A DNA stretch of 64,000 nucleotides from Pochonia chlamydosporia 170 (lineage: Eukaryota; Ascomycota; Sordariomycetes; Hypocreales; Clavicipitaceae): the NCBI RefSeq assembly GCF_001653235.2, contig NW_019154047.1:124001-188000 (forward strand), read 5' to 3'. This document shows, in pieces, positions 46,686 to 57,312 of this stretch. The position numbers and the translations under genes are program-made. Each line of letters opens with the position of its first letter. The stretch's first letter is position 1. Under the pieces are notes generated by a model that had not been told where the DNA came from, made no database searches, and saw nothing but the letters and a program-made list of their open reading frames with translations.

Positions 46686-47027
46686 CTGTCAGTACGACTG
46701 ATGCAGGCGGGCTGGCACAAACGGACCAAATGGATCGCAGAATTTCCTACAGTAAGTGAGGTAACATTCAGACCATTTTCAATTGACCATGACTTGAACA
46801 AACTCTTCGAGCTTAATTACTGTGTAAAGCGCTGGTTTATACAACCGTGTAACTTACGGGCAATGACTGTCGTAGAGATCAATACAATGTCTTCTTTTAG
46901 GTATGACGGTTGGCAATCGTGACAGGACAATGTACCAGGTCACGTGATTACAGACTCATTCAAGTTCATGATAATGTATTTTTTAGACTGGTCGCATTTT
47001 TGGTCACGCTACTGGAGTCTTATTGCA
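46686..47027. other. Intergenic region
   Basis: Upstream flank of the next gene; short ORFs only. Confidence 0.3.
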
Positions 47028-47128
47028 GACTCCAACCTTGCAGACTCTCTGCATTAACATACTCTCTGCATTTACAGACTCTCTGCATTTACAGACTCTC
47101 TGCATTTACAGACTCTCTGCATTAGCAA
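47028..47128. repeat. Minisatellite, 17-bp unit (CAGACTCTCTGCATTTA), about 5 copies
   Basis: Near-perfect tandem copies of an AGACTCTCTGCATTTAC unit, with degenerate copies at the left end. It ends 86 bp before the start codon of the next gene, so it lies in that gene's promoter or 5' leader. It shares the core CAGAC-NN-TCTGCATT with the 34-bp minisatellite at 49 kb. Confidence 0.85.
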
Positions 47129-47213
47129 TTCTCGACCACGACCGACGACCTGCAGTTTAGTGCACCGCCTGCAATTAGGGGCCATCCACGCATACTGTCT
47201 TTAAGAGTCGAAA

Positions 47214-48265
47214 ATGGGAAAGCGGAAACTCGTGGCCGCGAGCTTTCAGGATCCGGAGGGACAAGACTTGCAAGAGTATGAAACGGACTTCGAGTCGAAG
47301 GACCAGAAGATGATCAAGCGAAGACACAAGCGGGCAAAGAAGGTAATGGCGTGTGTGGAAAGATCTACTCGACAACGCGATGCGGTTGACCTCTTCATCA
47401 AAGCAGCCCAGTACAGGTATTCCAATGATAACAGTTGCTTGAAAACACCAAATTTGAGCGTCGTGACGTTTACATGGTTACCGTACCATGTACCTAGCAG
47501 CCTGTTAGAACAGCTCAACGTTGAAGGTGTTCCCACACGGATCCAAAAATACTTTGAAAGGTTCGGTTTACCACCGTGCTGGGACGAGTTCCATTTGGCT
47601 TTAAAGGGGAAACATCCGAATTTGTCAAAGCGGTATTTTGATGGTACTTGCGAGTTCAACTGAGCAAACTCCTTTGTGCGTTTTATTAGCGGCTGATTCA
47701 ATATTTAGAAATAAGGAACTTCCATTATGTCCCACAGCCGCGTCATGCCGACAACACCAACATATCCAGCGATGCAAGGCCAGAAATTGTTCACGTCCAT
47801 AACAAAGCCATAGTGGCAAATATTGAAAGGGCCACTCCAATAATTGGCACTTTTCTACTTACAGGCTTATTGGACAGTGAGAAAAGGTGTCTCGAAAAGT
47901 TCACATCATTCACAATGTGCATTGGTATTCACCTGCCAGCAGTTCCAAATGAAGATTTTCGTCTGGAACTATGGGTTGATTACGAGGCTGGCCGTCGGCT
48001 CTTGGGATACAAGGAAGAGCCGGGCGTGAGGTTACAATGCGCAGTTGGTGAACATCTTTACAATGGCATGAAATCTAGCAAGGTCGTGAAGCATGCGCTG
48101 GAAAGGAGCCATCCTGAAGGTGCCATCAAACCCGACGTGGACCAAGGCGTGTTGGTGGGAACTAAAGCCATAGAGATTTTGCCATCAGGCCCAGACTACA
48201 AAGTCATCATATTTTTGGGATTCGAAAATGGCAAACAAACGCATAATGAATTGTTTCCTGTCTAG
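47214..48265 (+). CDS. Orphan protein, 328 aa (2 exons)
   Basis: Exons 47214-47643 and 47709-48265 join over a 65-nt intron (GTACTT donor, GCTGATT branch-like site, TTTAG acceptor), giving NLSKRYFD fused to EIRNFHYVPQPRH in frame. The N-terminus is basic (MGKRKLVAASF, KMIKRRHKRAKKV), suggesting nuclear location. The middle has TFTWLPYHVPSSLLEQL; the C-terminal exon is a compact alpha/beta segment (ELWVDYEAGRRLLGY, IEILPSGPDYKVIIFLGF). No domain recognised. Its stop codon overlaps that of the convergent gene. Confidence 0.6.
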
Positions 48266-48711
48266 CCCGCCTTGATTAATTTAAAGTCTGTGTCCATTAC
48301 CGTTAAATCATGTTCCGCCGGGAGCAGAGTTCCGGTGGTAGAGTTATCATCTCTTGTAAACTTCGAGCGTCCCCCTTGCCCCTTCGGGCCTGCCGTATAG
48401 TTGCCGTCGCCTGCGCGCCAGTACATCAATCTTGGATAGGGTGTGGAAGGAAAGTAGTGATATCCGATTTTTTCGAAGTCGTTATCCACTGTAGTCGTTG
48501 CGCCTACCTATAGAAAGTTTAGCACTCGACGCTGAATACTTGGAGATGTTGGTAGTACCTCCGGCATCACAGCGCCCGTTGTTGAAAGATTATTTCGTAC
48601 GAGAATTAGCTTCTTCGTTTGAACCAAAAATTGCGCGAAGCGTTGAAGACTAGATGAATGCGCAAGATTGTAGCGGTATTTTGCAGCGACTGTGGATCTC
48701 AACCGGACCAT
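48262..48711 (-). CDS. Orphan protein, 132 aa (2 exons)
   Basis: Exons 48711-48559 and 48507-48262 join over a 51-nt intron (GTACTA donor, TGCTAAAC branch, CTATAG acceptor). Residue 51 (VMPE) continues into VGATTTVDNDFEKIGYHYF. The C-terminal exon is Gly/Tyr-rich (RAGDGNYTAGPKGQGG). No signal peptide or domain recognised. It ends on the same CTAG as the convergent plus-strand gene. Confidence 0.5.
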
Positions 48712-48962
48712 GTGATCCAAACCCCGCCCATTAGGCAGTACGTCAGGCCGTCAGTCATGTTTACTCTCCCAAAATTCGGGGATAAACATGATGGAACCAA
48801 ACATCATCTTTCTGTCAATATGTGATGGCACTATATTTACCTAGGGAAGAACGCTCCCCAGGGACCATGATCCAGCTAGATGTGTTGAAAGGTGATCATG
48901 AAAAAGCGACTGAGCGAAAAGCTTTACATGAGAGATGGTTCCCTGTCCCCAAGCCAATTTCG
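48712..48962. other. Intergenic region
   Basis: Short flank between the orphan and the minisatellite. Confidence 0.3.
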
Positions 48963-49235
48963 GATCATCTACATTTTCCCACAGACCATCTGCATTGCAC
49001 ACCATCTGCTTTTTCCCACCACCTGCAATTGCAGACCATCTGCTTTTTCCCACCACCCGCAATTGCAGACCATCTGCTTTTTCCCACCACCTGCAATTGC
49101 AGACCATCTGCTTTTTCCCACCACCTGCAATTGCAGACCACCTGCGTTTTTTAGCTCATCTATATTTCCACCCCATCTGCATTGCAGACCATCTGCTTTT
49201 TCCCACCATCTGCAATTGCAGACCAGTCTGTATGA
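48963..49235. repeat. Minisatellite, 34-bp unit, about 4 good copies plus degenerate ones
   Basis: Unit GACCATCTGCTTTTTCCCAC followed by CACCTGCAATTGCA, repeated from about 48996 to 49140 with degenerate copies on both sides (to 49235). Since 34 is not a multiple of three, it is open in several frames and produces false ORFs of about 110 residues on both strands. The unit contains the GCAATTGC palindrome. Confidence 0.9.
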
Positions 49236-49923
49236 ATATTAACATGAAGTAGTTGCTGTTAAAGTACAGTACAGTATTGACTGATACTATAATTTTAAAT
49301 GATTCGCGTATCATCACTGCCGATTGTCTCTGAACCATTGCCCACAGACCACGGCGCAGTTTGTATTGTATGCCGAAACATCTAGGACAATCATTCTTCT
49401 GGGTTGGTCCACCCCGGTACAGATAACCGGGTTTGTCTGGACTACCCTGTCCGTCCTTCTTGTAAGTCGGAAGCTGTGAGAAAAGCTAATTTCCTCCTTC
49501 GATTAGCCAATCCGGACCCAAGCAAAAACATCCGTAGGAGGTGTGGGAAGCTTGCAGCACAACCTGGGCATTTGCTACGATGATCCGATGGTTATTCAGC
49601 CGGCAAGACGAGGCTGATTCCGCGTGCATGACGCATACAAGTTGGAGATGGTCAATTGAACAACTTGAGATGCTGGGGCAACAACAGGCATCGGACTTCA
49701 CAAGAAGTGAGGCTGCTGTTAGTAGATCGTACGGAATTTATAAATATAAAAGCTGGTTCAAATTGGTGCCTCTTGATCATAGTATTGTATTGTATTTCAG
49801 TTTGTGGGTTCTGTGTTATCGACGAATTTGACGATATCAACGGTATTTCTGTTCACATAATGGTTTCACTTATGGAACTCATACTGATCAGCTCATTAGC
49901 TATTAATATCTCTACGGTTCACA
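49236..49923. other. Intergenic region
   Basis: Overlapping ORFs (49541-49831, 49656-50045 plus) lack coding character. AT-rich around 49740-49860. Confidence 0.3.
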
Positions 49924-50106
49924 ATGGAACGCAAATCTTCACCGAGGAGCAGCGAAGGGGAGAGCGCAAAGTCGCAAAACAAAGGAAACCTTACCCTGGA
50001 TCCCCGTATCCACGTGGGTGTCACAAACTACGGGCAGATCAATAGTAACGAAACTGGAAAAGGAAAGGCTGTAGAAGAGAAATGTGAACACAAGAAAGGT
50101 GGTTAA
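49924..50106 (+). CDS. Small hydrophilic protein, 60 aa
   Basis: ATG to TAA. Strongly coding-like composition: MERKSSPRSSEGESAKSQ, LTLDPRIHVGVTNYGQ, ending EEKCEHKKGG. Highly charged and probably disordered, with no signal peptide. It may have further exons. Reported because it reads better than its overlapping frames. Confidence 0.4.
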   Translation: MERKSSPRSSEGESAKSQNKGNLTLDPRIHVGVTNYGQINSNETGKGKAVEEKCEHKKGG

Positions 50107-50633
50107 TACAGGAGAGAGCACGACGACTTTTGTCCCGTCAAGCCCACTACGGTAGTCAAAATGCAGGAAAATATATGTGTGTCTGCTGAACTTGTCACTA
50201 GAAGCCAATGTCATACATACACAAGCCGTGGGCTGTTATGCATCGTACTGTATTTCACTTCAGCTGTGCAAGTTTTGACTATAGCTCGGACGGCCGCGAA
50301 CATTGGAAAGGATGATGCTGTGGTACGTCAACAAAACATTTTCTAGATTTAGTGACATGAGATTGTGTGTTTTCCGACTTTGACCCTCGGCAGAACACCA
50401 AATAGGTGAAAGCAACACGAACGCATCAGCTAATCAGTCAGTGTCGACCTTCTCACTTGTTGATGTCCAGTTGTCTGGCAATGGATCATAGCCACCTGTG
50501 GCTGTGCTGAACAGCCACTTCGGCAAAAATGGCTGCGCGGTCAGGAGCGGTACCAAGGTTTGTCCGCTGTCATTTGGAACATGAACCCGACCGCCCGCTT
50601 TGACAACTGTTTAGTCGACGTCTACACCTTCGC
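50107..50633. other. Intergenic region
   Basis: Upstream flank of the six-exon gene; no gene seen. Confidence 0.35.
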
Positions 50634-52399
50634 ATGGCGACAATGCGCGAGACAAATTTCAGAAATAAAGCGAATACACTCATGCAAAGAGACACATGTA
50701 ACTGGTACGAATGGAGCGAGAGAATCGCCTCACTAGGAGACCTACTAGGATACGTCCTACAGTGTTCCCCTCAATTTCCTGACAACCTCAAACTGCTGGA
50801 TGGCGTAACAGAAGCCGGCGAGATCATTAAGGCATACCAGAAGCACGCTGAAGAACATATTATGGTGGAGGAAGAGAAGGAGAGGAAAGAATGTCTCATC
50901 AATCTTATCAGGTATTATTTCCTTGCGCACCTTCGCGTCTTAAAGGAATCTTATAAGCAGCTGTATGGTTCGAAAGCCTACAATAAAAAACTTAAAGGCA
51001 CAATCCTCAAGGGATTACAGGAATTCTGGAAATTAACCGGGGCACCGTCCGCGCTTAAATACTCTGAAGCGAACGATGTTATTGATTCTGTAGCGTACAG
51101 TGATCCGCTAATCTGTATCATTGTATGTCAAATCGGGGCTCGGGGCTTCGAATTTCCAATTCACTGTAAGTCCTTCACACCCTTTTGACAGCATGCGCTA
51201 AGATGACGCAGACCGTCCCTTTCGCACTCTTGGCAGGGACTTCAGACATGAGGACAACCAAGAGAAGACCCTCTTACAGCTCGGTCGGCGGTTCAAGCTC
51301 CCGGACAATACTAACATTCAACGCTGGGATTCTGACGCAGCCTCAGCAAGTAGGATTGTGGAGGCCACTCTCGGATACCGCTTAAGGTAAGAGACATCCC
51401 TTTCAAGTGGCCTAACGTCGTTCTGCAGACGGAACATCTGATGAGTCATCACAGTCGGAAAGACATCCTTTACTTCCTGGGGCACCGTCACCATAAAAGT
51501 CTTGAGCCCGCGTATCAGTTAATACATCTTGGTGAAGTCGAAGAAGTGAGGCATGAGGCTGTGGTATCGGCGCTTACCTTGAAAGAAGCTGTGTCCGTGG
51601 GCTGTGGTACCCAAGGCGACTCTTCCGGCCAGACAGGTGTAAGAATGGTGGGCCGACAAGACCGTCACAAACAGTGCCTTATGCTAATGTGCTGCAGGGG
51701 AAACTCCACTCATTCAGATTCACCAATGAATGCATGGCCTACTCAAACTTCTGCAATGACAACTTGGTACAATGACGCTTGTCAGCCTTTAATTGATAGG
51801 TAACTGACCTCGCACAGGTTGTGTCACTGAATCAAAGGTTGACACTCAAACGCCAAGAACCTTGGGGAAAATTTGTAGCCCGACTTGACGCGGACGCATG
51901 CCTATCGCCCACCGAGGGGTATATAAATGTTTTGCTCCCGCTGTTCGATGAGACTCAGATTATGAAGCTCCAGGCGCCGAACTCGGGAGAGAAAGTAGTG
52001 TTCTCGTGGCCTCCAGACATGGCATTATGGTTTCACAAATATGACCTTGAGTTACCGGAAGGTAAACTCCGTTATGTGCATCTACTTTACGAGTCTGATG
52101 CAGTAGAAGATAAATCCGGCCAACGAACGGAACAGAGTCACAAAGATACCAGCGCATCAGGATACGGACCTTTTTGCATGCCCAAACACTCCGTGAGTCT
52201 ACACCCAGATCTATTCATGTCTTCAGTATCCCCTGTCTAAAAATGCCCCGCCCAGTGGGTATTGGTATTCTTTCCTATCGAACGAGGCCAATATGAACAT
52301 GGACTTGACAAACTTCTCGACCTGATGAATGACTTATATGTAGTAGCATGCGGATTAGCTTACACTAACGCCCGGGGTTTCATTGGCCTTGTGGCTTGA
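50634..52399 (+). CDS. Six-exon orphan protein, about 495 aa
   Basis: Exons 50634-51165, 51212-51386, 51446-51638, 51698-51766, 51818-52192 and 52256-52399 sum to 1488 nt in one frame. Introns 1, 3, 4 and 5 have good donors (GTAAGT, GTAAGA, GTACAA, GTGAGT) and CAG acceptors, two with GCTAAT or ACTGAC branches. Each joins coding-like text, for example PIHYRPFRTLGRDF and NDNLVVSLNQRL. Intron 2 is odd: the obvious CAG at 51428 gives a frameshift, while a weak GAG at 51445 keeps the frame. The N-terminal 180 residues are helical; the rest is alpha/beta. No family recognised. It overlaps the convergent membrane-protein gene by 40 bp. Confidence 0.6.
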
Positions 52400-53478
52400 A
52401 TGGAGAGGTTAGAGTTCCGAGCTAGGCTCATTGCATAATCTGGATGAGGATTGTTTGGATCCCCAAGCGCCAAAATGTGATGCCGACTGAGTCGGCCGCT
52501 GTTATCTGGGTCTTCCGTTTGCGGACGCTTTAGTGACGTCAACCCATGTTTCTTTGCCTCGGGTTTATAGTCGATAGACGAATTCGGTTTGTCGCTCTCT
52601 CTCCAAACCGCTTCAACAAGCCGATAGACATACTTGACCACTGCCCAGAGCGGCGGGACAAATGATAGAAACCATGCAGCCTGACAGGATATTAGCGACG
52701 TCAGTCTGTTTCCTTGTGACTCCTGTGCTTACAACGTTTCTTTCATCTCTTGACTTCAAAGCCTTGAGCGGCAAAATAAGATCAAGGATCAAAAATGCCA
52801 ATGCAAGGAAGGTGAAGACAGCGATTGCGGGCCGTGGATCTTGAGTCTTACGATTCAAGAGCTGGAAGGAAGTCTGGCTGGCTCCAACCAAAAATATACT
52901 GAGGAATGACAACAATGCTGCCGAAAGGAGTCCAGTGTGCTCGAGGCTAAAGTACAGCATGCACCCAGTCCCTGGTACCAGCATCAGAGTGATAACGGCG
53001 ACAACTGCGGCCAACAGTCTGACAAAATCCTTGACCAACTTCGATCCGCTACACCGCCAACGAAGGGTACGGGTCGCAAACAGAAACTGTTTCAGTAAGT
53101 CCAGGGAAAATCCGCCTCGATGACCGTAAAAAAAAAACTTACAGATGACAAGCCGTTCGAATATGTGCCCCAAATCGGCAAGTATGACGGCCATTTTTCA
53201 GTTCCAAAACGTAGAAGAAGAAGGGCGAATAGCAGTGCAGGAAGGCCCAGGCATAATGCGTGCAAGATATATGGAACGCACGGGTGGCATTGAAGAAGCT
53301 CAATCTCTTCTTCGTCCGTTTCAAAACAGGACGGTAGTAGGGAGGATTCATCGGGCGTGGCTGGATTGGACGTGTTTTCAGACTGCTCACGCAATTTAGG
53401 GATCACAAACAAGAGTGCGATAGCTAAAGTAGCGGACAGGATAGGGAAAACAAGAAAACTTTCAGGAGATGAAGACAT
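52360..53478 (-). CDS. Polytopic membrane protein resembling an ABCC-type TMD0 (3 exons)
   Basis: Exons 53478-53143, 53086-52733 and 52680-52360 (112, 118 and 107 codons) join over 56- and 52-nt introns (GTAAGT and GTAAGC donors, CAG acceptors), giving 336 residues. Hydrophobic helices: residues about 8-26, 68-92, then in exon 2 four more (LLAAVVAVITLMLVPG, GLLSAALLSFLSIFLVG, AIAVFTFLALAFLILDLIL). The block YFSLEHTGLLSAALLS resembles the YLEHTR..RPS block of the N-terminal membrane domain of fungal ABCC transporters. There is no core transporter domain or nucleotide-binding fold. It could be a free-standing TMD0-like protein or a truncated relic. C-terminal tail is hydrophilic. Confidence 0.6.
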
Positions 53479-54345
53479 TTTGAAGGAACGAAACCACAGT
53501 TCGTCTGTTCAAAAGATGTGTGATCGAGTTGGGAAGAATATTATTTGATGGCAAGTATCCGCAATGTTGGCAAAGGGACGGAAGATAGAAATAGAAATAT
53601 CCAAGTAGTCGTCACTGTTGTGTCACAAACCTTACCACCAAGAGTGATCTTCGGATTTTATTTCTCTTTCTCCCGTTGCTTGACATGTTGACTGAGAATC
53701 CAACGAGTGCATCGGCGCCCTGTCTGAGAGTGGCTGCTTCCCTGCCCTGCAATTGGACCGAAATACGAGTAGTATTTCAGCTTCGTCGAGGAAGCAAGGG
53801 TCTGATTTTGGACAGGGGTATTTCGTCCCGCCCCTCCACGCCAAACAAATCGGATACAACTTGTGCAAGATCCGCCGCCACTTTTCGCGTCGAAGCGGGA
53901 AAGCGGGGAGGAACCAAGACACTTTCGTAGCTACTGCATATCCTTGAAAGTGGTGAGATGTGACTGTGATGCAACCACCACGAGAATACAAATATGTGCA
54001 TCAATGGCTTGCTGCGCCGCGACCATGCCTCAGGCGTCGTTTCTAAGTGGAAAGATAAGCCGGGGATCCTTGGCGCCGCCGAGAGCTCTAAACTTGGCCA
54101 TGGAGGTGGGCGAATGCGGCAATTGTGTTGTAGACAACTGCGGGACCTCTCATCCAGGCTCTCATGGGTAGTGGGTTTCTCTAGTGGGTGATACGGATAA
54201 TGAACCATCATTTCCTCCCCCATCAACCGAGCCCATGACCCCTGTGGCTGCAAGGCACTTTCATTTTGCACCCATGCGGCATTACATGAACGTCCCGATC
54301 TGTACCCGCCCACGTCCCGTATAAGTACGAGCTTACTCTAGGAAC
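53479..54345. other. Intergenic region
   Basis: Overlapping Arg/Ser-rich ORFs on both strands at 53632-54313, none with a supported structure. Confidence 0.3.
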
Positions 54346-55273
54346 ATGAGAGACCTTCTGTACAACTTTGCCAGAAACAACAGTATTTTAAGTTACTATA
54401 TTATGTATTCCTACAGTACTGAAACTCTCACACCATTGAGGCAATATTCAACAAACAAATCAACGTCAATAAACGAGGGCCATAGATCATGGAGTGTTTG
54501 GAGATTCATTGGGTGTTTCCCACTATCATGCTGGACAGAAAGCAACCCTAGTTCGGTAACTGATTGTACGACGGATTCCATTACTCTGGATACAATTAAT
54601 GAATACCTCAAACGTATAAATAACACAGAAAGACCAAAGATTTTTTATGTAGGAAAGAGGAAGGAGTGGCTAATTAAGTGAGTACCGTCACATCTAAAAT
54701 ATCGCATTCTTTGCTAAACAGGAGAAAGGACGATTGACCTACTTGTAACGGTACGAGTGCACGAACAAGGTCGAGTGCGACTTGGATGAAGCGATTATTC
54801 ACAAGGAGAAAAAGAGAACCCGTAAAGGAACTCTGGCTGAAGCTATTTACACAATGCTCACAAAGTGAGACATTCATTAAACGGGCAGGTCACATGATTC
54901 CCTCACACTACTCAGAAAGAAGAGCAGTCGCATATGCGAGGCCACAGAAGACTATTATCATCTGGTAATTGTGCACGGCGACATTACAGAGCAGCGTAGA
55001 CGAGAATTGTTTACAAAGACGATACCCGGAGGATATGTCATGATATGCATTGACGAATTCCCATGGATACGGTCCCCGTGGGGAAACCCCGTGCGGAAGG
55101 ACGTCAAGTTTTGGAGAAAGCAAAAGAAAAAGTCACCAGATACTGAGGCTTCAAGCTATGATGATATGGGGTATTCCCGGCTACCGACAGGAAAAACTCT
55201 CGAGGAAATTCAGGAACTGGAGCTAAGGTGTCTAGGGGAGGGTCATACTAACGGCACTGACTCTTCTATATAA
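54346..55273 (+). pseudogene. Multi-exon orphan(s), frame unresolved, probably damaged
   Basis: Part one, from ATG 54346 to a GTGAGT donor after 54677, encodes about 110 residues (TINEYLKRINNTERPKIF). Part two reads well from about 54752 (ECTNKVECDLDEAIIHKE, GTLAEAIYTMLTK), but a TAA sits just upstream in frame (54745-54747). It then crosses a likely intron (GTGAGA donor near 54867, CTACTCAG acceptor) into a third part ending at 55273 (TIPGGYVMICIDEFPWI, then KTLEEIQELELRCL). I could not join parts one and two cleanly. One gene with a premature stop or two overlapping genes are both possible. Confidence 0.35.
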
Positions 55274-55771
55274 TTGCTCTCGGTGTGTTCGTTGTGCGCA
55301 TCAGCTCCGCCGAATCTACATTGCAATATGCTCTGCTGGTGATACATTGCAAATTTGCGCACCCGCATGAAATCCGGAAGCAACCATAAGATTTCAGGCT
55401 TTAAGTGTATCTAATAGACTCTTTACCTTTTGCTGTCATGCTGTAAGGATCCAATTGATCTCCATCCATCCTGTAACTGGTGTTGCTGTGTCTCATCAAG
55501 CACGCGCCATGGGCTCGATAACGTATGCTCAATATTGACTGAAAGCCACCAATATTGGATTCCAGCAGCTTTCACATGGTCAACAATTCACCACCACTAG
55601 ATCTTGCAGCTCACTGCAACTCCCTGCCGCCCTGCCTTCATGGTCAACGCCATAATATGAGCCATTAGCAGACCCGCATGACATGAGTGAGCAAGTTCCT
55701 CGGCACAAACCCTTCTACATATCCTGCAGATCCCCGTTAAAGATCTCTGAGGTTCTGTAGGTGTTGTTACC
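55274..55771. other. Intergenic region with a third copy of the 24.7-kb repeat block
   Basis: At about 55488-55515 the text TGCTGTGTCTCATCAAGCACGCG matches the block at 24730-24752 with few changes. No gene seen. Confidence 0.35.
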
Positions 55772-56506
55772 GTGATTTTAGCCAAGGCATGCGACCGCGC
55801 ACCCGGGGGCAATACTACATGCCTTTGGAGATTGTACGAGCCCTGGAAGCTGACGGCCAACATCTCCTTCTGTAGGACGAGAGTGGCGTCGGCTGAAGGA
55901 AAAAGCAGCGGGTGGATGGTCCCCGAAGGCCGCTGTGGCAATCCAAGAATGGTGCTAGTGAACGGCATGCTTGACGCGTTCAATTTCACAAAGTTGCTCA
56001 GTGACACCTCCGATGGGGCCAGACTTGAGGAGTTTCTACCTGGGCCGCTGGGCCGCGCGAAAAGTGTGTGCCAGAAGGCAGCGCATTGGCCGATAGTTCC
56101 AAGCAGCGGCCCCGGTGCTGAGTGAGGACTGGACGCGCCTGTATTGTTAGCTCCAAACGCCATGCAGGTATCTCCGCGTAGACTTCAGTGGCATGTACAG
56201 GTTCAACGACATTGCTGCCGCAGGGGGCCATGTTCTGACCCCAGTGAAGGAACAGGGACTTTGAGTAAGGTGCAAGGGGTGACCAACAGGATATGCCTCC
56301 TCCTCCCCGGATGGGCTGCTCTGTTTTCCGGGGTGGGCGGTGGATGGGGCACGTTCGCGGCATCGTATGCGCGATATCGTAGCCAGGTCACCCTAGTTTG
56401 CATGCCATCTGCGCAGCAGCTTAGTATTTCACGCAGCCTAGGTGCGTCTCGTGTGGTATTCAAGGTGAAAAGACTCAACAACGGAAGCGAGCCTGTCCAA
56501 AGTTAG
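55772..56506 (+). pseudogene. Relic of a medium-chain dehydrogenase/quinone reductase (MDR) gene
   Basis: Frame 56144-56506 contains at about 56330-56467 a clear Rossmann nucleotide-binding segment of the MDR superfamily: GVGGGWGTFAASYAR, then QVTLVCMPSAQQLSISR and SLGASRVVFKV, equivalent to AGGVGTFAVQLAK...SLGADEVID. No intact catalytic domain surrounds it. Upstream frame 55772-56125 is open but reads differently and is not clearly homologous. The fragment is too short to be functional. Confidence 0.45.
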
Positions 56507-57312
56507 CTCTGGAGTAGAGCCACGTCTTTTCTTCCACAAAATAAGTCCTCTGAAAAAGGACCGTCTGCGTGGCCGTGGAATTTCTGAGGCAGTCTCGTAA
56601 TTCCGATTCGAACACTCCCTGCCATTACTCAGAGAAAAACCGGTGGCAAGACAGGAGCGCCAGATCTGTCCCAACAGGGCTAGGTGACTTCCACATTATC
56701 TCCTACTTGGGGACCACCCTCGCAGTCACCTCCACGGCTCTGTGCCGCTTCGACTTGATCACCGTTCGATGTTCAAGGAAATTGCAAACGCTCGGGTGGC
56801 GTTTGGTACCCCAAAGATTTGATGACAGTTTCTTTGGCCTCCAATATTACGGGCGAGACACCGAGGTGAGTATTTCAGATGTCTTCTCTCCCCTGAATCT
56901 GATTTTCCACATCAAAGTCTCGGTACTTTTTCTCTCTGTCGCTCTAAGCCTCCTCAATTCGCCGTCTTTCATTGCGAAATCCTAACAGTCGCAGTAGATG
57001 GCATGACCAGTGTCTTCACTCATATCAAATACGCGGCTTGTTGGCAAACAGGGACTGCTTTGCTCTATCTTAACCTCAATCCTCCTCAGCTCGCCTACCT
57101 TTGAGCTCGAATAAATCTAATAACGACACTCCCTCGAAAGCCTCAATCCTCACGAGTAGGAATATGCGAACCACACGAGAAATACTACGCCGTTTCGATC
57201 CCGACTCGATTCAGAAGATCCGTCGACAGCTCCTCTCCCGAGTTTGACTTGGAGCAGCCTGCCAATTGAGGTTGAATCTACACAATAACACTGCAAGTCG
57301 AACGAGAATACC
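56507..57312. other. Intergenic region with a weak ORF
   Basis: The ORF 56569-56985 (138 residues; FHIISYLGTTLAVTSTAL) has some coding flavour and a GTGAGT donor near 56864, so it may be another gene fragment. The rest is promoter-like sequence for the methyltransferase. Confidence 0.3.

Noticed and set aside
48963..49235. Regular repeats that could suggest a CRISPR array
   Set aside because: The 34-bp units are directly adjacent without unique spacers, and the genome is eukaryotic; it is a minisatellite.
48822..49252. Long plus- and minus-strand ORFs over the 49-kb repeats
   Set aside because: They are created by the 34-bp repeat, which is open in several frames.
53632..54313. Minus-strand ORFs of 119 and 178 codons
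   Set aside because: No start context, splice signal or recognisable motif; overlap plus-strand ORFs of equal quality.
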